From the NCBI RefSeq assembly GCF_021646685.1, contig NZ_JAKJHW010000003.1, forward strand, positions 248,001-312,000: 64,000 nucleotides of DNA, written 5' to 3'. The notes under the pieces are model-generated. The model worked only from the letters and a program-made list of their open reading frames with translations, was not told the DNA's origin and ran no database searches. Positions 55,626 through 64,000 of this stretch are shown here, one piece after another (the stretch's first letter is position 1; each line of letters starts with the position of its first letter). The translations under genes and the position numbers were made by a program. This stretch comes from Pseudalkalibacillus salsuginis (GTDB lineage Bacteria; Bacillota; Bacilli; Bacillales; Fictibacillaceae).

Positions 55626-56981
55626 TTGAAAAAGAATACGATTGCAGTCCTGGCATCTGCTAGTTTGTTATTCGGAGGATTCAGCTCTTTAGGGGAACAA
55701 GATGCCCATGCAGAGTCATTAAAGGAAAAGATTCATGAAGTTAAAGAGAAACGGGAAGAAAATAAAAGTACCCGAGATAAGGTAAAAGTAGAAATTGAAA
55801 AAATAAAACACAATCAAGACTTACTTGATACAGAAATTAAAAAACTTGATCAACAAGTGTCGGAGACCGAGAATAAAATTGATACCAAAGAGGGAGAAAT
55901 CTCAAAGACAAAGGAAGATATCGAAAAGCTCAAATCTGAAATTGATGTATTGGTTAAGCGGATTGAAGAGCGTGATAAAATGCTGAAGGATCGCGTAACA
56001 GCGATGTATGAAAATGGTGGTTCTGTACAATACATAGAAGTATTGCTTGGCTCAAAAAGTTTTGCGGATTTCCTTGATCGTGTGTTTGCATTGAATGAAA
56101 TTGCAGAGCAGGATAAAGAAATCCTTGAAGCACACAAAGCTGATAAAACAAAACTTGAAGAGACAAAGATGAAGGTCGAAGAAAAGCTTGAAGTTTTGAA
56201 TCAGCAGATGAAAGAACTGGAAAGATTGAAACAAAGCTTGAAGCAAAAAGTAGATCGTAAAAATGAATTATTGAGTGAGTTGAAAGAAGAAGAAGAGCAT
56301 ATGCATGAGGAACTCGGTAACTTGGAAGATGAAGCAGATTTACTTCAAAAACAACAAGCGGCTTTTGAAGCTGAAAAGCGCCGACAGGAAGAGGCGGCAC
56401 GTTTAGCCGCAAAACGAGCAGCTGAGAAACGAGCAGCAGAAAAGCGTGCTGCCGAAAAACGAGCTGCAGAGAAGCGTGCAGCTGAAAAACGCGCAACTGC
56501 AAAAGTAGAGAAAAAATCTTCTAATACTAGCAGTAAGAGTCATAAAGCATCTAAAACGCCTAAAACAACTAAAAAATCTGCTCCTAATGGCGGAATGTTC
56601 ATCAAACCATCAAACGGCTATTTTACTTCTGGATTTGGACCACGATGGGGAAGAATGCACCCTGGTATTGACATTGCCAAAGGTGGTACAGTTCCTATTG
56701 TGGCGTCTGCATCTGGAACAGTCATTAAATCCTATTACTCTAGCAGTTATGGAAATGTAATCTTTATTGCCCACTATCTCAACGGACAAACCTATACAAC
56801 AGTTAATGCTCATTTAAGAGATCGATACGTTGGAAATGGTTCATCTGTTCAAAAAGGACAGAAGATTGGAATTATGGGGAATACAGGTCGATCAACTGGA
56901 CAGCATTTACACTTTGAAATTCACAAAGGACAATGGAATTCAAGTAAGTCCAATGCGGTCAATCCAAGAAAATTCTTTTAG
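55626..56981 (+). CDS. CwlO-like secreted peptidoglycan endopeptidase, copy 2
   Basis: About 451 residues. Same plan as the copy at 24895: signal peptide, long coiled coil, linker, M23 domain with HPGIDIA and HLHFEIH. The segment RDKMLKDRVTAMYENGG and the M23 domain are nearly identical between copies. It differs by an (AAEKR)5 insert and a Lys/Ser/Thr linker before the catalytic domain. TTG 55626 follows GGGGGATG. It has its own promoter and is far from ftsEX. Confidence 0.88.
   Translation: MKKNTIAVLASASLLFGGFSSLGEQDAHAESLKEKIHEVKEKREENKSTRDKVKVEIEKIKHNQDLLDTEIKKLDQQVSETENKIDTKEGEISKTKEDIEKLKSEIDVLVKRIEERDKMLKDRVTAMYENGGSVQYIEVLLGSKSFADFLDRVFALNEIAEQDKEILEAHKADKTKLEETKMKVEEKLEVLNQQMKELERLKQSLKQKVDRKNELLSELKEEEEHMHEELGNLEDEADLLQKQQAAFEAEKRRQEEAARLAAKRAAEKRAAEKRAAEKRAAEKRAAEKRATAKVEKKSSNTSSKSHKASKTPKTTKKSAPNGGMFIKPSNGYFTSGFGPRWGRMHPGIDIAKGGTVPIVASASGTVIKSYYSSSYGNVIFIAHYLNGQTYTTVNAHLRDRYVGNGSSVQKGQKIGIMGNTGRSTGQHLHFEIHKGQWNSSKSNAVNPRKFF
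56418..56492 (+). repeat. Five 15-bp in-frame repeats encoding AAEKR
   Basis: Five consecutive AAEKR units in the hydrolase linker. Codons vary (CGA, CGT, CGA, CGT, CGC for Arg), with a hint of a 30-base superunit. Synonymous variation points to age or selection on the peptide. The first hydrolase has only AARAAAKKK at this place. Confidence 0.9.
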
Positions 56982-57034
56982 ATTACGGGATCTGTCTAAA
57001 GGATCTGCGTTTATTCATCTTATATTGTACAAAA

Positions 57035-57068
57035 AGGGCTTATCCGTCTGAGGGTAAGCTTCTTTTTT
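57035..57068 (+). terminator. Terminator of the second CwlO-like gene
   Basis: GCTTATCC / GGGTAAGC stem with a TCTTTTTT tail. Confidence 0.65.
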
Positions 57069-57070
57069 AG

Positions 57071-57278
57071 GATAAGAAACCATAAAAATTTTGGTTTCGG
57101 TGAAGAAATGTCCAGCTCCACCGCCCAACCACTTGGATCACTTCAGTCCTCCTGTGGCGGTCGACACATTGATTTAGTTCGAAGTGTCTACCCACGCAGA
57201 ACCGAACTTTGTTTGGTTCGAGCCTCCTCGTCGGACTTCCAGTGACCTTGGTGGTAAATCAGGGCGTTATCGCTTTTC
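57071..57278 (+). repeat. Dispersed intergenic repeat, copy 3
   Basis: The longest copy: begins GATAAGAAACCATAAAAATT, contains ATGTCCAGCTCCACCGCCC, GCGGTCGACACATTGATTT and GAACTTTGTTTGGTTCGA, and ends ATCGCTTTT. Closely related to copies at 222-393 and 7921-8126. Confidence 0.85.
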
Positions 57279-57364
57279 TTTATAAGAAAAACCTAATCAC
57301 TATTTGCGGACACCATATAAAATAACGGGCATATTTATACAATATAAAAACTTGGAGGTAAAGT

Positions 57365-57481
57365 ATGGAAAGTGTAGCGTCACAAAGTTTAATTGCATTA
57401 GGTGCTGGAATTCTTGTCATAGGGGCCGTGTTGGTTTTTATTGGCGAATATTCAAAACTTATCGAATTGCGGTCAAAATGA
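57365..57481 (+). CDS. Possible 38-residue membrane peptide
   Basis: ATG 57365 after a strong GGAGGTAAAG. It encodes MESVASQSLIALGAGILVIG and a second hydrophobic part ending in EYSKLIELRSK: one long helix with a charged tail. Small, but the ribosome binding site is among the best in the region. Family unknown. Confidence 0.5.
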   Translation: MESVASQSLIALGAGILVIGAVLVFIGEYSKLIELRSK

Positions 57482-57524
57482 TGGATGATCATTGCTTAAG
57501 TGCATAATGATCTTCACAGTGGCA

Positions 57525-58595
57525 TTAATCAGCCCCTAATTTTATTTGTCCTTCATTTCGGATGACGGCATGGACTTCAAATTCCATCTTCAATTTTGGA
57601 TAGTGCTCGGATCGCCATTTCTTCAGCTCTTCACTAGGGATTTTGGCCCGGAAGTATTGGCCGAGCCCTAAAACGTCTGCCTTGCTCTCTTGAATTTTCG
57701 AAAACATCTCGTTGAAACGATTTGTGAGCTGTGTTTCTAGAGCAGTCCGTATTTCTTTGTCAGTTGGCTTTCCTATGGTCTCCAAGAGGACCACTTTCAA
57801 ATGAAGCTGACTATTCAAGTAAGGCACTTGATCGATGTTCCGGCTTTTATGATCCATCGTATTGCCGACGATCAGGACGGTCGCCTCCTCCATAACCTCG
57901 ACTTTTCCATGCGTGCTTTCCTCATAGAACGCATTGACAAGCAACGTTTCTTCTGGATCGATTCGTTCAACCATTCTGCCATTCTTAATGACAGCGGATC
58001 CAAGGTGTTGGATGACTGTACTGTCACCGGATTTTATAATAGGCAACACAACATCCCTTGTAGTGGAATGAATACTGCGATAGAGCTCCCACACTCTTGT
58101 AAGCGCAATTTGCGGGCTCCATCCCGCATCTTTATCAAAAAAATCAAAGAGGGTGGTCCCTTGGGGATCCGTCGTATTGTTCAAATTGGAAAAGAACGGT
58201 TCAATCTTTTCATCGCTGACCACGACCAATGCTTTTGGCGAAACCTCGCGTGCCCTCATAAATCCGGAGATGAGGTCTTTGACCCCTTCTTTCGCCAACT
58301 CCTTTTCGATCACAATCACTTTTACATGCAGTAAATCAATCCGGCTTTCCATATTGGCACTCAGTTTATCGACGGCTTGGCTTACTGTTTCTCCGGTTTC
58401 TGACACGATCCTGACCTGCATCACATCCGTATCCGGATCTGGTATTTGCAGATGGATGTTATATTGGTCATCTTCCATGGCCACCCCCATGACAATGGGC
58501 AAAGAGCGGTGATTGATATCTTTGGTGTCCCAGCATCCGCTCAATAGAAAGACCGTACATAGCGTGATCAATAGCTTTAACGGAATGATTCTCAT
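57525..58595 (-). CDS. Spore germination receptor C subunit (GerAC type, lipoprotein)
   Basis: 356 residues. Signal peptide with lipobox LLSGC followed by WDTKDINHRSLPIVMGVAM, the typical Ger(x)C N-terminus. The rest is the Ger(x)C domain of the nutrient germinant receptor, anchored on the outer face of the spore inner membrane. Start at 58595, in a 4-base overlap with the B subunit gene; the ATG at 58706 is not supported. Confidence 0.9.
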   Translation of the reverse strand: MRIIPLKLLITLCTVFLLSGCWDTKDINHRSLPIVMGVAMEDDQYNIHLQIPDPDTDVMQVRIVSETGETVSQAVDKLSANMESRIDLLHVKVIVIEKELAKEGVKDLISGFMRAREVSPKALVVVSDEKIEPFFSNLNNTTDPQGTTLFDFFDKDAGWSPQIALTRVWELYRSIHSTTRDVVLPIIKSGDSTVIQHLGSAVIKNGRMVERIDPEETLLVNAFYEESTHGKVEVMEEATVLIVGNTMDHKSRNIDQVPYLNSQLHLKVVLLETIGKPTDKEIRTALETQLTNRFNEMFSKIQESKADVLGLGQYFRAKIPSEELKKWRSEHYPKLKMEFEVHAVIRNEGQIKLGAD

Positions 58596-59653
58596 GCGCG
58601 TCCCTTCCTTCGGCGTCCTATAAAATAAATAGACAATGGAATGGTCAATAGTACATAAAACTGTAGAAATGAATTCCACCATAACAGTCGTTCCACTGCC
58701 TTCCAATCAATGATCATGATCGATGTGATGAAGGTTACGATGGTGAACGAAAGGATACTATATAAGGGCTGATGCGGAAACCAGTGATTCATAATCTGAT
58801 AGGCCATCCATAATAACAGCGAAAGGTGAAGCATGATAAAGGTGACCAGGGATAAGATGAAGAACATCGTGACCCGATCGAACATCAGCCAGTTGATATA
58901 GGTCGAATCGACGGCCATGATATAGGGAAACAAAAACCTTGAAGCCGTCCCATGGCCAAAAGTGAGAATGGGAATATAAACGGCGAAAACAAAAAACGGG
59001 ATCAGGAGTGTTGCCGCCATCAGCACTTTTTTACGATTATAGGTAAGGTAGGGCGCGATAAATCCAAGAAACAGAAAACCTCCTATGAAAGCAGAAAAAC
59101 TTTTCATATAGGAAGGGGTCGTCATAAAATGGAAATCATCGTCGATGAGTGGTAACAGATAATTCCAATCCACATTTTGAAAAGTAGCGATCAATACAAA
59201 AAAGATGATCGGGATGAAAATAAGCGCTAATAGGATCCCTGTGCGGAAGATCACTTCCAATCCTTTTGCAGCCAAATACCCTGAGATGGAAAGGAACAGG
59301 ATGATGATCGCCCAGGAAGGCGTATTGGATAGAAAAATGATGGTGATGATTTCAGAATAAGCGCGGACTCCGATGACATTCACCAACATCAAATACATAA
59401 AAACCGGCAAGAGGAAGAATGTCGCAAAGCCTTTGCCCATTTCGGAATAGATATGGATGATGTTCTGTTTCGGGAAAAAGCTCAATCCTTTCATATAAAT
59501 CCAAACCAACACAAAATGGAAGAGGAGCCCTATTGCAATCGGCATCCACTGCCCCTCATCCGAGCTGCTGATGATATCGTTAGGATATAAAAAGAAGATG
59601 AGGCCTAAATGGACCAAAAGGTACATCAGAACCACATGAAGACTCTTATCCAT
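58592..59653 (-). CDS. Spore germination receptor B subunit (GerAB type permease)
   Basis: 353 residues, ten predicted helices, amino acid/polyamine permease-like. It is the germinant-binding subunit in known GerA receptors. It overlaps gerAA by 8 bases upstream and gerAC by 4 downstream, so the three are translationally coupled. The germinant cannot be told. Confidence 0.9.
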   Translation of the reverse strand: MDKSLHVVLMYLLVHLGLIFFLYPNDIISSSDEGQWMPIAIGLLFHFVLVWIYMKGLSFFPKQNIIHIYSEMGKGFATFFLLPVFMYLMLVNVIGVRAYSEIITIIFLSNTPSWAIIILFLSISGYLAAKGLEVIFRTGILLALIFIPIIFFVLIATFQNVDWNYLLPLIDDDFHFMTTPSYMKSFSAFIGGFLFLGFIAPYLTYNRKKVLMAATLLIPFFVFAVYIPILTFGHGTASRFLFPYIMAVDSTYINWLMFDRVTMFFILSLVTFIMLHLSLLLWMAYQIMNHWFPHQPLYSILSFTIVTFITSIMIIDWKAVERLLWWNSFLQFYVLLTIPLSIYFIGRRRKGRA

Positions 59654-60980
59654 TTTTGGTTCCTTCCTTTGCGTAATTCAAGTTAAGATAGGAGATTCCG
59701 AACGTTTCAATACTGGCGAGATAGGCACTGATCAATACGATCCCTCCCAATATCCCCAAAACACCATAGATGGATGCCAGGATGACCAACACATATTTGA
59801 ACAAACGGACGGCCAGGGAATTTTGTATGCCTACCAATGTCGAATTTGCGATTGTGGTCGCTGCAAGGATGATAATCAGCAGGGTACTAACCAGTTTTGC
59901 TTCCACAACGGCCTGTCCAAGGATGATCCCGCCGACCATTGTAATGGTCGGACCGATGGAACTGGGCAGCCTGACCGATGCTTCAATGATCAATTCCAAT
60001 ATGATGAGCATCAGAAGGATCTCGACTAAGGCAGGGTAGGGAATGGCTTCCCGACTTTGGGCAATGCTCAGCGCAAGCTCTATTCGCAAAACTTCAGGAT
60101 TGACGGCTACAAGGGCGACATATAAAGCGGGTATGAGCAATGAGATAAGAATCCCGAAGATCCGCACCAGGCGTATCGAAGCCATCAAGGGAATGGGATA
60201 GTTCCGATCGTTTTCGAGCGTAAACATATCCCATAGGAAACAGGGAAGAATGAGCGCAAATGGGTAACGATCAACAAATAAGGCCACCCTTCCTTTTCTT
60301 AAGAAAGCAACGGTTTCGGAAGGCAGTTCAGTTGTATTGACTTTTGAAATGACAGACCAACCGGAAAAGCCTAAGGATTTGGCAAGGTTTTGCAAGTTAT
60401 TGATCTCTCGGTCCTGGTTCTTTTCAAATGAGGACCTGATTTTCTCCACCAACTTTTTATCTGCTTGGCCCTCAAAATAGAGCATGGACAGTTTCGTTTT
60501 CTGTTCAGAACCGACCGAAAAGAATTCCGCCCGTATGTTGCTGGCGTTGATCTGCTTCCTGATCAGGCCAATGTTGGTTTTGATATCCTCATTGAATGAA
60601 CTTAATGAACCTTGTAGGATATTTTCATTCGTAGGCGGCTCAATGGCCCGATTCAACATATTATGAAAAGGTTCTATGACGGCATATTTACGATGACTGT
60701 TACTGATGATCAGCAATTTCCCTGTCATGATGGATGAAACGGCTTCTTCCAAGTCTTTCTCTTTGACCTCACCGATCTCATTCAATAGCTCCCCAATCGT
60801 TTTTTGGGAAGAAATGGCGGTATCTATATATTTTTGGAGGGTCACTTTGGTTTTGGTGAAATCAATCAACGACTTGAATCCTACTAGGAGGACAGGAACA
60901 TCAAGAATCTCTTCCTCGTGGAGAAACAAATCATCACTGTGTACGAACTTTTCTTTCAGTTCTTTTATGAATGGATCCAT
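59646..60980 (-). CDS. Spore germination receptor A subunit (GerAA type)
   Basis: 444 residues. A hydrophilic N-terminal region (about 1-235: VHSDDLFLHEEEILDVPVLL) precedes a membrane domain with the conserved AIPYPALVEILLMLIILELI and SIGPTITMVGGIILGQAVVE blocks. Slightly shorter than typical GerAA (about 480), mostly at the N-terminus. GGGAGGGGAC precedes the ATG at 60980. First gene of the operon; a forespore SigG promoter is expected, but I could not identify one clearly. Confidence 0.9.
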   Translation of the reverse strand: MDPFIKELKEKFVHSDDLFLHEEEILDVPVLLVGFKSLIDFTKTKVTLQKYIDTAISSQKTIGELLNEIGEVKEKDLEEAVSSIMTGKLLIISNSHRKYAVIEPFHNMLNRAIEPPTNENILQGSLSSFNEDIKTNIGLIRKQINASNIRAEFFSVGSEQKTKLSMLYFEGQADKKLVEKIRSSFEKNQDREINNLQNLAKSLGFSGWSVISKVNTTELPSETVAFLRKGRVALFVDRYPFALILPCFLWDMFTLENDRNYPIPLMASIRLVRIFGILISLLIPALYVALVAVNPEVLRIELALSIAQSREAIPYPALVEILLMLIILELIIEASVRLPSSIGPTITMVGGIILGQAVVEAKLVSTLLIIILAATTIANSTLVGIQNSLAVRLFKYVLVILASIYGVLGILGGIVLISAYLASIETFGISYLNLNYAKEGTKNG

Positions 60981-61204
60981 GATTCGATGTCCCCTCCCAA
61001 AAAATGATCATTGTTTATCATTGTCTCCTTGCCTGAAGCTATATATACAGGGAATGACAATTAGTCAAGGGAGCCTGATTTGATATAGATCCATTTGAAA
61101 TAAGTGGGATTCATTTGGTATTCCACATTTTTGCTCATAGTGGATGGAGACACAGAGTAATACAGTAAAACGTTGCTTTAAGCCTATGTTTATAAGTACA
61201 AGAA

Positions 61205-61515
61205 AGGGGCTGACCCAGAAGACTTATCAATGGGAAAAACCCACGGAGAATTCTCCATGGGTTTTCCATTATTGAGTCTTTTCTGAAACAGACGCTCTGT
61301 TCTGTCAGTTCTGATTTTGGGATGATGATCAAAGGAGTACATCATTTTAGAGGAGATCCATTCCGCTATCCTGGTAAGAGGCTGTTGATTTTTAATGAAT
61401 TTTACCAAATAAGATCTCTGGTGCCCTGTATTTTTTTGAAGCATAAGGTTTTTGAGCAGATAGGGGTCTCCTGTTTCCGGTAAAAGCTTTTGTCAAAACT
61501 TTTGGGTCAGCCTCT
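61205..61515. mobile_element. 311-bp noncoding IS-derived miniature element
   Basis: Terminal inverted repeats AGGGGCTGACCCAGAAG (61205-61221) and its complement-like CTTTTGGGTCAGCCTCT (61499-61515) agree at 15 of 17 positions. Ends of the GGGGCTGnCCCAAAAG type are common in IS1182-like elements. The interior has no intact transposase, and near one end a near-perfect hairpin (AACCCACGGAGAATTCTCC...). No target duplication is obvious. Confidence 0.65.
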
Positions 61516-61565
61516 ACCCTCATTTATATGATTTTGACTATATTTTCAGGTATTGTCTTTCCAAC

Positions 61566-62423
61566 TTATGATAGTGACTTTTGATGTCTCCGCTGGATCA
61601 AGTCTTTTGTAAACTTACCAAGCAGGATGATCATGTAAAGTCCAAGGGTTGAAATACCGGCAATGTCAAGATTGAACAATTCGAACAAAATGCTGACGAG
61701 CGTCGTAATGTAAAGTAGGCCGAAGTATTTTTTGATCTGGTCGTTCGAATAGAATGATGTTAATTTTGCCCCTACCTGGCCACCGAATAATGCTCCGGCA
61801 ACCAATATGAATCCAAGCAGATAGTCGATATCAATCGTGACCGCATAAGAGATGAAACCTGCTGTAACGATCATTAACACACTGACAAGACTTGTTCCGA
61901 CTGCTTTTCGAGATTCAATACCCATGATAGAAATCATAAGCGGTACCATGACAAATCCGCCGCCTACTCCTAATGTCGCGGACAAAAATCCACCGATGAA
62001 GCCGATGATTATTATTTTGAGAAGCCCGGACTCTACCATTTTCACGGTTATTTTCTTATCAGGTTTCTTTAAGAGAGAATACGCGAAATAACCAATGATC
62101 AAAGCATAAAGAATTGGAATAATCGTTTCATCGAAGCCGTTCCGTTCCAGCCAGAGTACGAATGGTTTCGCGAATTGGGTTGCAACAACACCACTTAAGC
62201 CAAGCAAGACTGCTGTCTTCCATACGACATTGTTCATTTTAAAATGTGCCCATACGCCCGAAACCGAAGAGCCGATCGCGTATAACAGGCTTGTCGTGAT
62301 CGCGACCACGGGTGCATAGCCGATCAACATCAACACTGGAGTCAAAATGAATCCGCCACCGATCCCGAAGTAACCAGATAAAATCCCGACAGTGAAACCA
62401 AGAAAGATATATAGTAATTCCAT
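61566..62423 (-). CDS. TauE/SafE-family membrane transporter
   Basis: 285 residues with about eight helices and two copies of the family motif: GILSGYFGIGGGFILTPVLM and GGFLSATLGVGGGFVMVPLM. The family exports sulfite, sulfoacetate or other organosulfur anions. GAAGGAGAAC lies just upstream. The substrate is unknown, and no sulfur genes adjoin it. Confidence 0.88.
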   Translation of the reverse strand: MELLYIFLGFTVGILSGYFGIGGGFILTPVLMLIGYAPVVAITTSLLYAIGSSVSGVWAHFKMNNVVWKTAVLLGLSGVVATQFAKPFVLWLERNGFDETIIPILYALIIGYFAYSLLKKPDKKITVKMVESGLLKIIIIGFIGGFLSATLGVGGGFVMVPLMISIMGIESRKAVGTSLVSVLMIVTAGFISYAVTIDIDYLLGFILVAGALFGGQVGAKLTSFYSNDQIKKYFGLLYITTLVSILFELFNLDIAGISTLGLYMIILLGKFTKDLIQRRHQKSLS

Positions 62424-62512
62424 AAGTTCTCCTTCTTAAAAAAGCAATATCCACTCCTTCTATGTTACAGGAAAGGATTCATGAGTTCCACCTCGTTCCT
62501 TTTCCATAAATA

Positions 62513-62539
62513 GAAAAAGTGGCTCAAGGCCACTTTTCG
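62513..62539. terminator. Bidirectional terminator after the AIM24 gene
   Basis: AAAAGTGGC / GCCACTTTT stem with A and T runs on both sides, directly after the AIM24 stop on the minus strand. Confidence 0.8.
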
Positions 62540-62551
62540 GCTGAAAAGTAT

Positions 62552-63250
62552 CTAGTTTCCACTGTTTTGCTGCATGTAAATTTCCTCATATGGCTGTACG
62601 ACCACAAACCCATTGCCTTCGAATTTCATCTGGATCGATTCACCGCTCCCTCGACCGAAGAACGTTTTCAAAGAGACATCCGTCTGGAAATCAGGGGAGA
62701 GGGACCCGGACCATGCGACGGTGGCATTCGGATCGGTATAGACTGGTCGTCCCGGGTACACCTGGATTGTCAACGGTTCGTAGTGGGACGTGATGGCGAT
62801 CATCCCTGTCCCCTGGCAATGAACGTTGAACAGACCGCCTGCCATCATCCCGGTGATGCGCCTCATCAATTTGATATCCCAATCGATTGAGGGTTCGAAT
62901 GCGAGCAAGTCATTTCCGTTTACATAAATCGAATCATTTTGTAATTGGAGGATCGTAATTTTCTTTCCCTGGTCAGCGAGATAGAGCTTCCCTGAACCGT
63001 TCGCTTTCATGAGGGCGGCACCTTCACCGGTCAATGCTTTTTTGAACATTTTGCCAAGTCCATGTTCAAGGATCCCTTCCCGGACAAATTTGATGTTCCC
63101 ATGGTAAGTGACCATCGAACCCATCTTCGCCCAGATGTTGCCGTCAAGATTGATCTCCAGGATACGGGGAGTTTCGAGCTCGAAAAGGCCTTCGCCTTTA
63201 TCCTCCTGGGAAGTTTGTCTGACGAACTCTTCAATTGAATATTTGGACAT
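62552..63250 (-). CDS. AIM24-family protein
   Basis: 232 residues, all-beta (EINLDGNIWAKMGSMVTYHG; GLFNVHCQGTGMIAITSHYE; GFVVVQPYEE). The AIM24/TRAP-like fold is widespread, but its role in bacteria is not known; the yeast namesake is mitochondrial. AAGGTGA precedes the start. No signal peptide; it stands alone. Confidence 0.85.
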   Translation of the reverse strand: MSKYSIEEFVRQTSQEDKGEGLFELETPRILEINLDGNIWAKMGSMVTYHGNIKFVREGILEHGLGKMFKKALTGEGAALMKANGSGKLYLADQGKKITILQLQNDSIYVNGNDLLAFEPSIDWDIKLMRRITGMMAGGLFNVHCQGTGMIAITSHYEPLTIQVYPGRPVYTDPNATVAWSGSLSPDFQTDVSLKTFFGRGSGESIQMKFEGNGFVVVQPYEEIYMQQNSGN

Positions 63251-63313
63251 TCTATCACCTTCAATTTTTAATAGTCTATCCGTTCAATTCGCCATTACAG
63301 TCCTTCGTTCCTT

Positions 63314-63695
63314 TTATTCGATATCTTCTATTATATTGATCCTCCCAGCTTCTCCCTGAGCAGGATAAGATTCTGCGATTGCCCCTTTTGGCCAAACCTC
63401 TACTTTCTGGCCGACCTTATAGGATTGTGGTGATTCCACATGGAACCAAATAGGCTCCTCCAACAGGATAGTCATCAATCTTTTTCGGTTCAAAACCCTT
63501 CAATTGCTCCTTTTCAATTCCCTCCAAAACAAGAATACGTTCATCTTCTTTATCGACAATATAGCCAGTGATCGATTGCTCCCATATATCCTCTTCAGGC
63601 ATATTTGCATTTCCAGGCAAGTTCGGAATAATGACGAAATTTGCGAATAGAAACATACAGACAATCAGTACAGCTCCATATAACCATCTTTTCAT
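63314..63695 (-). pseudogene. DUF3221 protein interrupted by a one-base frameshift
   Basis: The first frame from ATG 63695 encodes a signal helix (RWLYGAVLIVCMFLFANFVI) and GYIVDKEDERILVLEG, typical of DUF3221 (YobA-like) proteins, then ends early at 63417. Dropping one G of GTTGGAGGAGCC (about 63460) continues the family sequence: EEPIWFHVESPQSYKVGQKV ... AIAESYPAQGEAGRINII to a stop at 63314-63316. The two parts give one normal protein, so this is a fresh mutation or a sequence error. Confidence 0.75.
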
Positions 63696-64000
63696 AGCAG
63701 GTCCTCCAAGTCAGTGATGCGTGATTTCAAGTTTCCTTATCTATATAGACGGGAAAAGCATGTCTGTTGTTTCATCCACTTGAAGAAAGTATAATCACTT
63801 TTACAAATCCTTAAGCAAATTCACGGCACTGGTGCGGGAAAAGCGAACCAGGCGTTACCCCTCAAGTGGCCTGCACATAAAAGGATCTTTGACTAAAAAC
63901 CAACACGTCCTGTGGTGAACGTGGAAACCAGCACATCTGTGTACAAGTGGTGAGGATTGCGGAATCGTCCGGTGGAAGGGGAGCGAAATCGCAAAATAGG
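63696..64000. other. Terminal noncoding stretch
   Basis: About 300 bases with no supported gene on either strand. The last 180 bases are richer in G and C, with phrases such as GTGCGGGAAAAGCGAACC and GGGGAGCGAAATCGC that recall dispersed Bacillus intergenic repeats, but no second copy is in the window. Confidence 0.25.

Noticed and set aside
57801-58334. 177-residue plus-strand frame across the GerAC gene
   Set aside because: It is antisense to the clear Ger(x)C protein, whose motifs and overlaps with neighbours are strong.
60981-61080. SigG promoter of the germination operon
   Set aside because: A TGTATA motif is present on the minus strand, but the spacing to a CATA-like -10 is about 20 bases, too long to support.

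Overview
The window reads as chromosomal DNA of a spore-forming member of the Bacillaceae. Support comes from strong AGGAGG-type ribosome binding sites with many TTG/GTG starts, a gerA-type spore germination operon, ctpB, a long-form hpf followed by secA and prfB with the +1 frameshift site, yvjA, ftsEX, minJ and csbA. I recall hpf-secA-prfB-yvjA-(cccB)-ftsE-ftsX ... ctpB-minJ ... csbA as the order around the B. subtilis secA-uvrBA region. The window keeps that backbone but interrupts it with several inserted or rearranged modules.

Layout. 0-8 kb: end of an unknown gene, a dispersed repeat, pcp, a cold shock gene, hpf, secA, prfB and yvjA, with clusters of a GGTGCCWGGCACC palindrome on both sides of secA. 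8-12 kb: a DCC-family gene and a yndG/yndH/yndJ-like membrane-protein cluster. 12-22.5 kb: a glycolate module with a LysR regulator, divergent malate synthase G, glycolate oxidase GlcE-GlcF-GlcD, an FAH-family enzyme and an LctP/GlcA permease. Glycolate would be imported, oxidised to glyoxylate and condensed with acetyl-CoA to malate. 23-26 kb: ftsE, ftsX and a CwlO-like M23 peptidoglycan hydrolase. 26-32 kb: the mannitol system mtlA, mtlR, mtlF, mtlD with a MtlR-type operator and a cre site. 32-36 kb: an LCP ligase, ctpB, a small membrane protein and minJ.

36.5-46 kb looks like an acquired, AT-richer catabolic island. On its left lie debris: an alpha/beta hydrolase tail, a 50-bp IS3-like end-to-end relic and a broken group II intron reverse transcriptase. 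On its right is a decayed LysR gene. Between them are a GntR/LacI regulator with a 43-bp palindromic operator, a binding-protein ABC importer without its ATPase, a TIM-barrel isomerase/epimerase and two Gfo/Idh/MocA oxidoreductases. The set resembles the E. coli ycj glucoside pathway.

46-54 kb: a YibE/YibF pair; a Zur-box-controlled zinc-starvation operon (zinc-free S14, an orphan FAD/NAD(P) protein, zinc-free L31, an unknown 122-residue protein); a frameshifted NERD gene; a small beta-rich protein; csbA; and an unknown lipoprotein. 54-64 kb: a P-loop kinase, a second CwlO-like hydrolase with an (AAEKR)5 insert, a third copy of the dispersed repeat, the gerAA-gerAB-gerAC operon, a 311-bp IS-derived miniature element, a TauE/SafE transporter, an AIM24 protein and a frameshifted DUF3221 gene.

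The most interesting lead is the zinc-starvation operon: two Zur-like boxes drive two zinc-independent ribosomal protein paralogues together with a monooxygenase-like flavoprotein and an unrecognised helical protein. I saw no rRNA, tRNA or CRISPR array.
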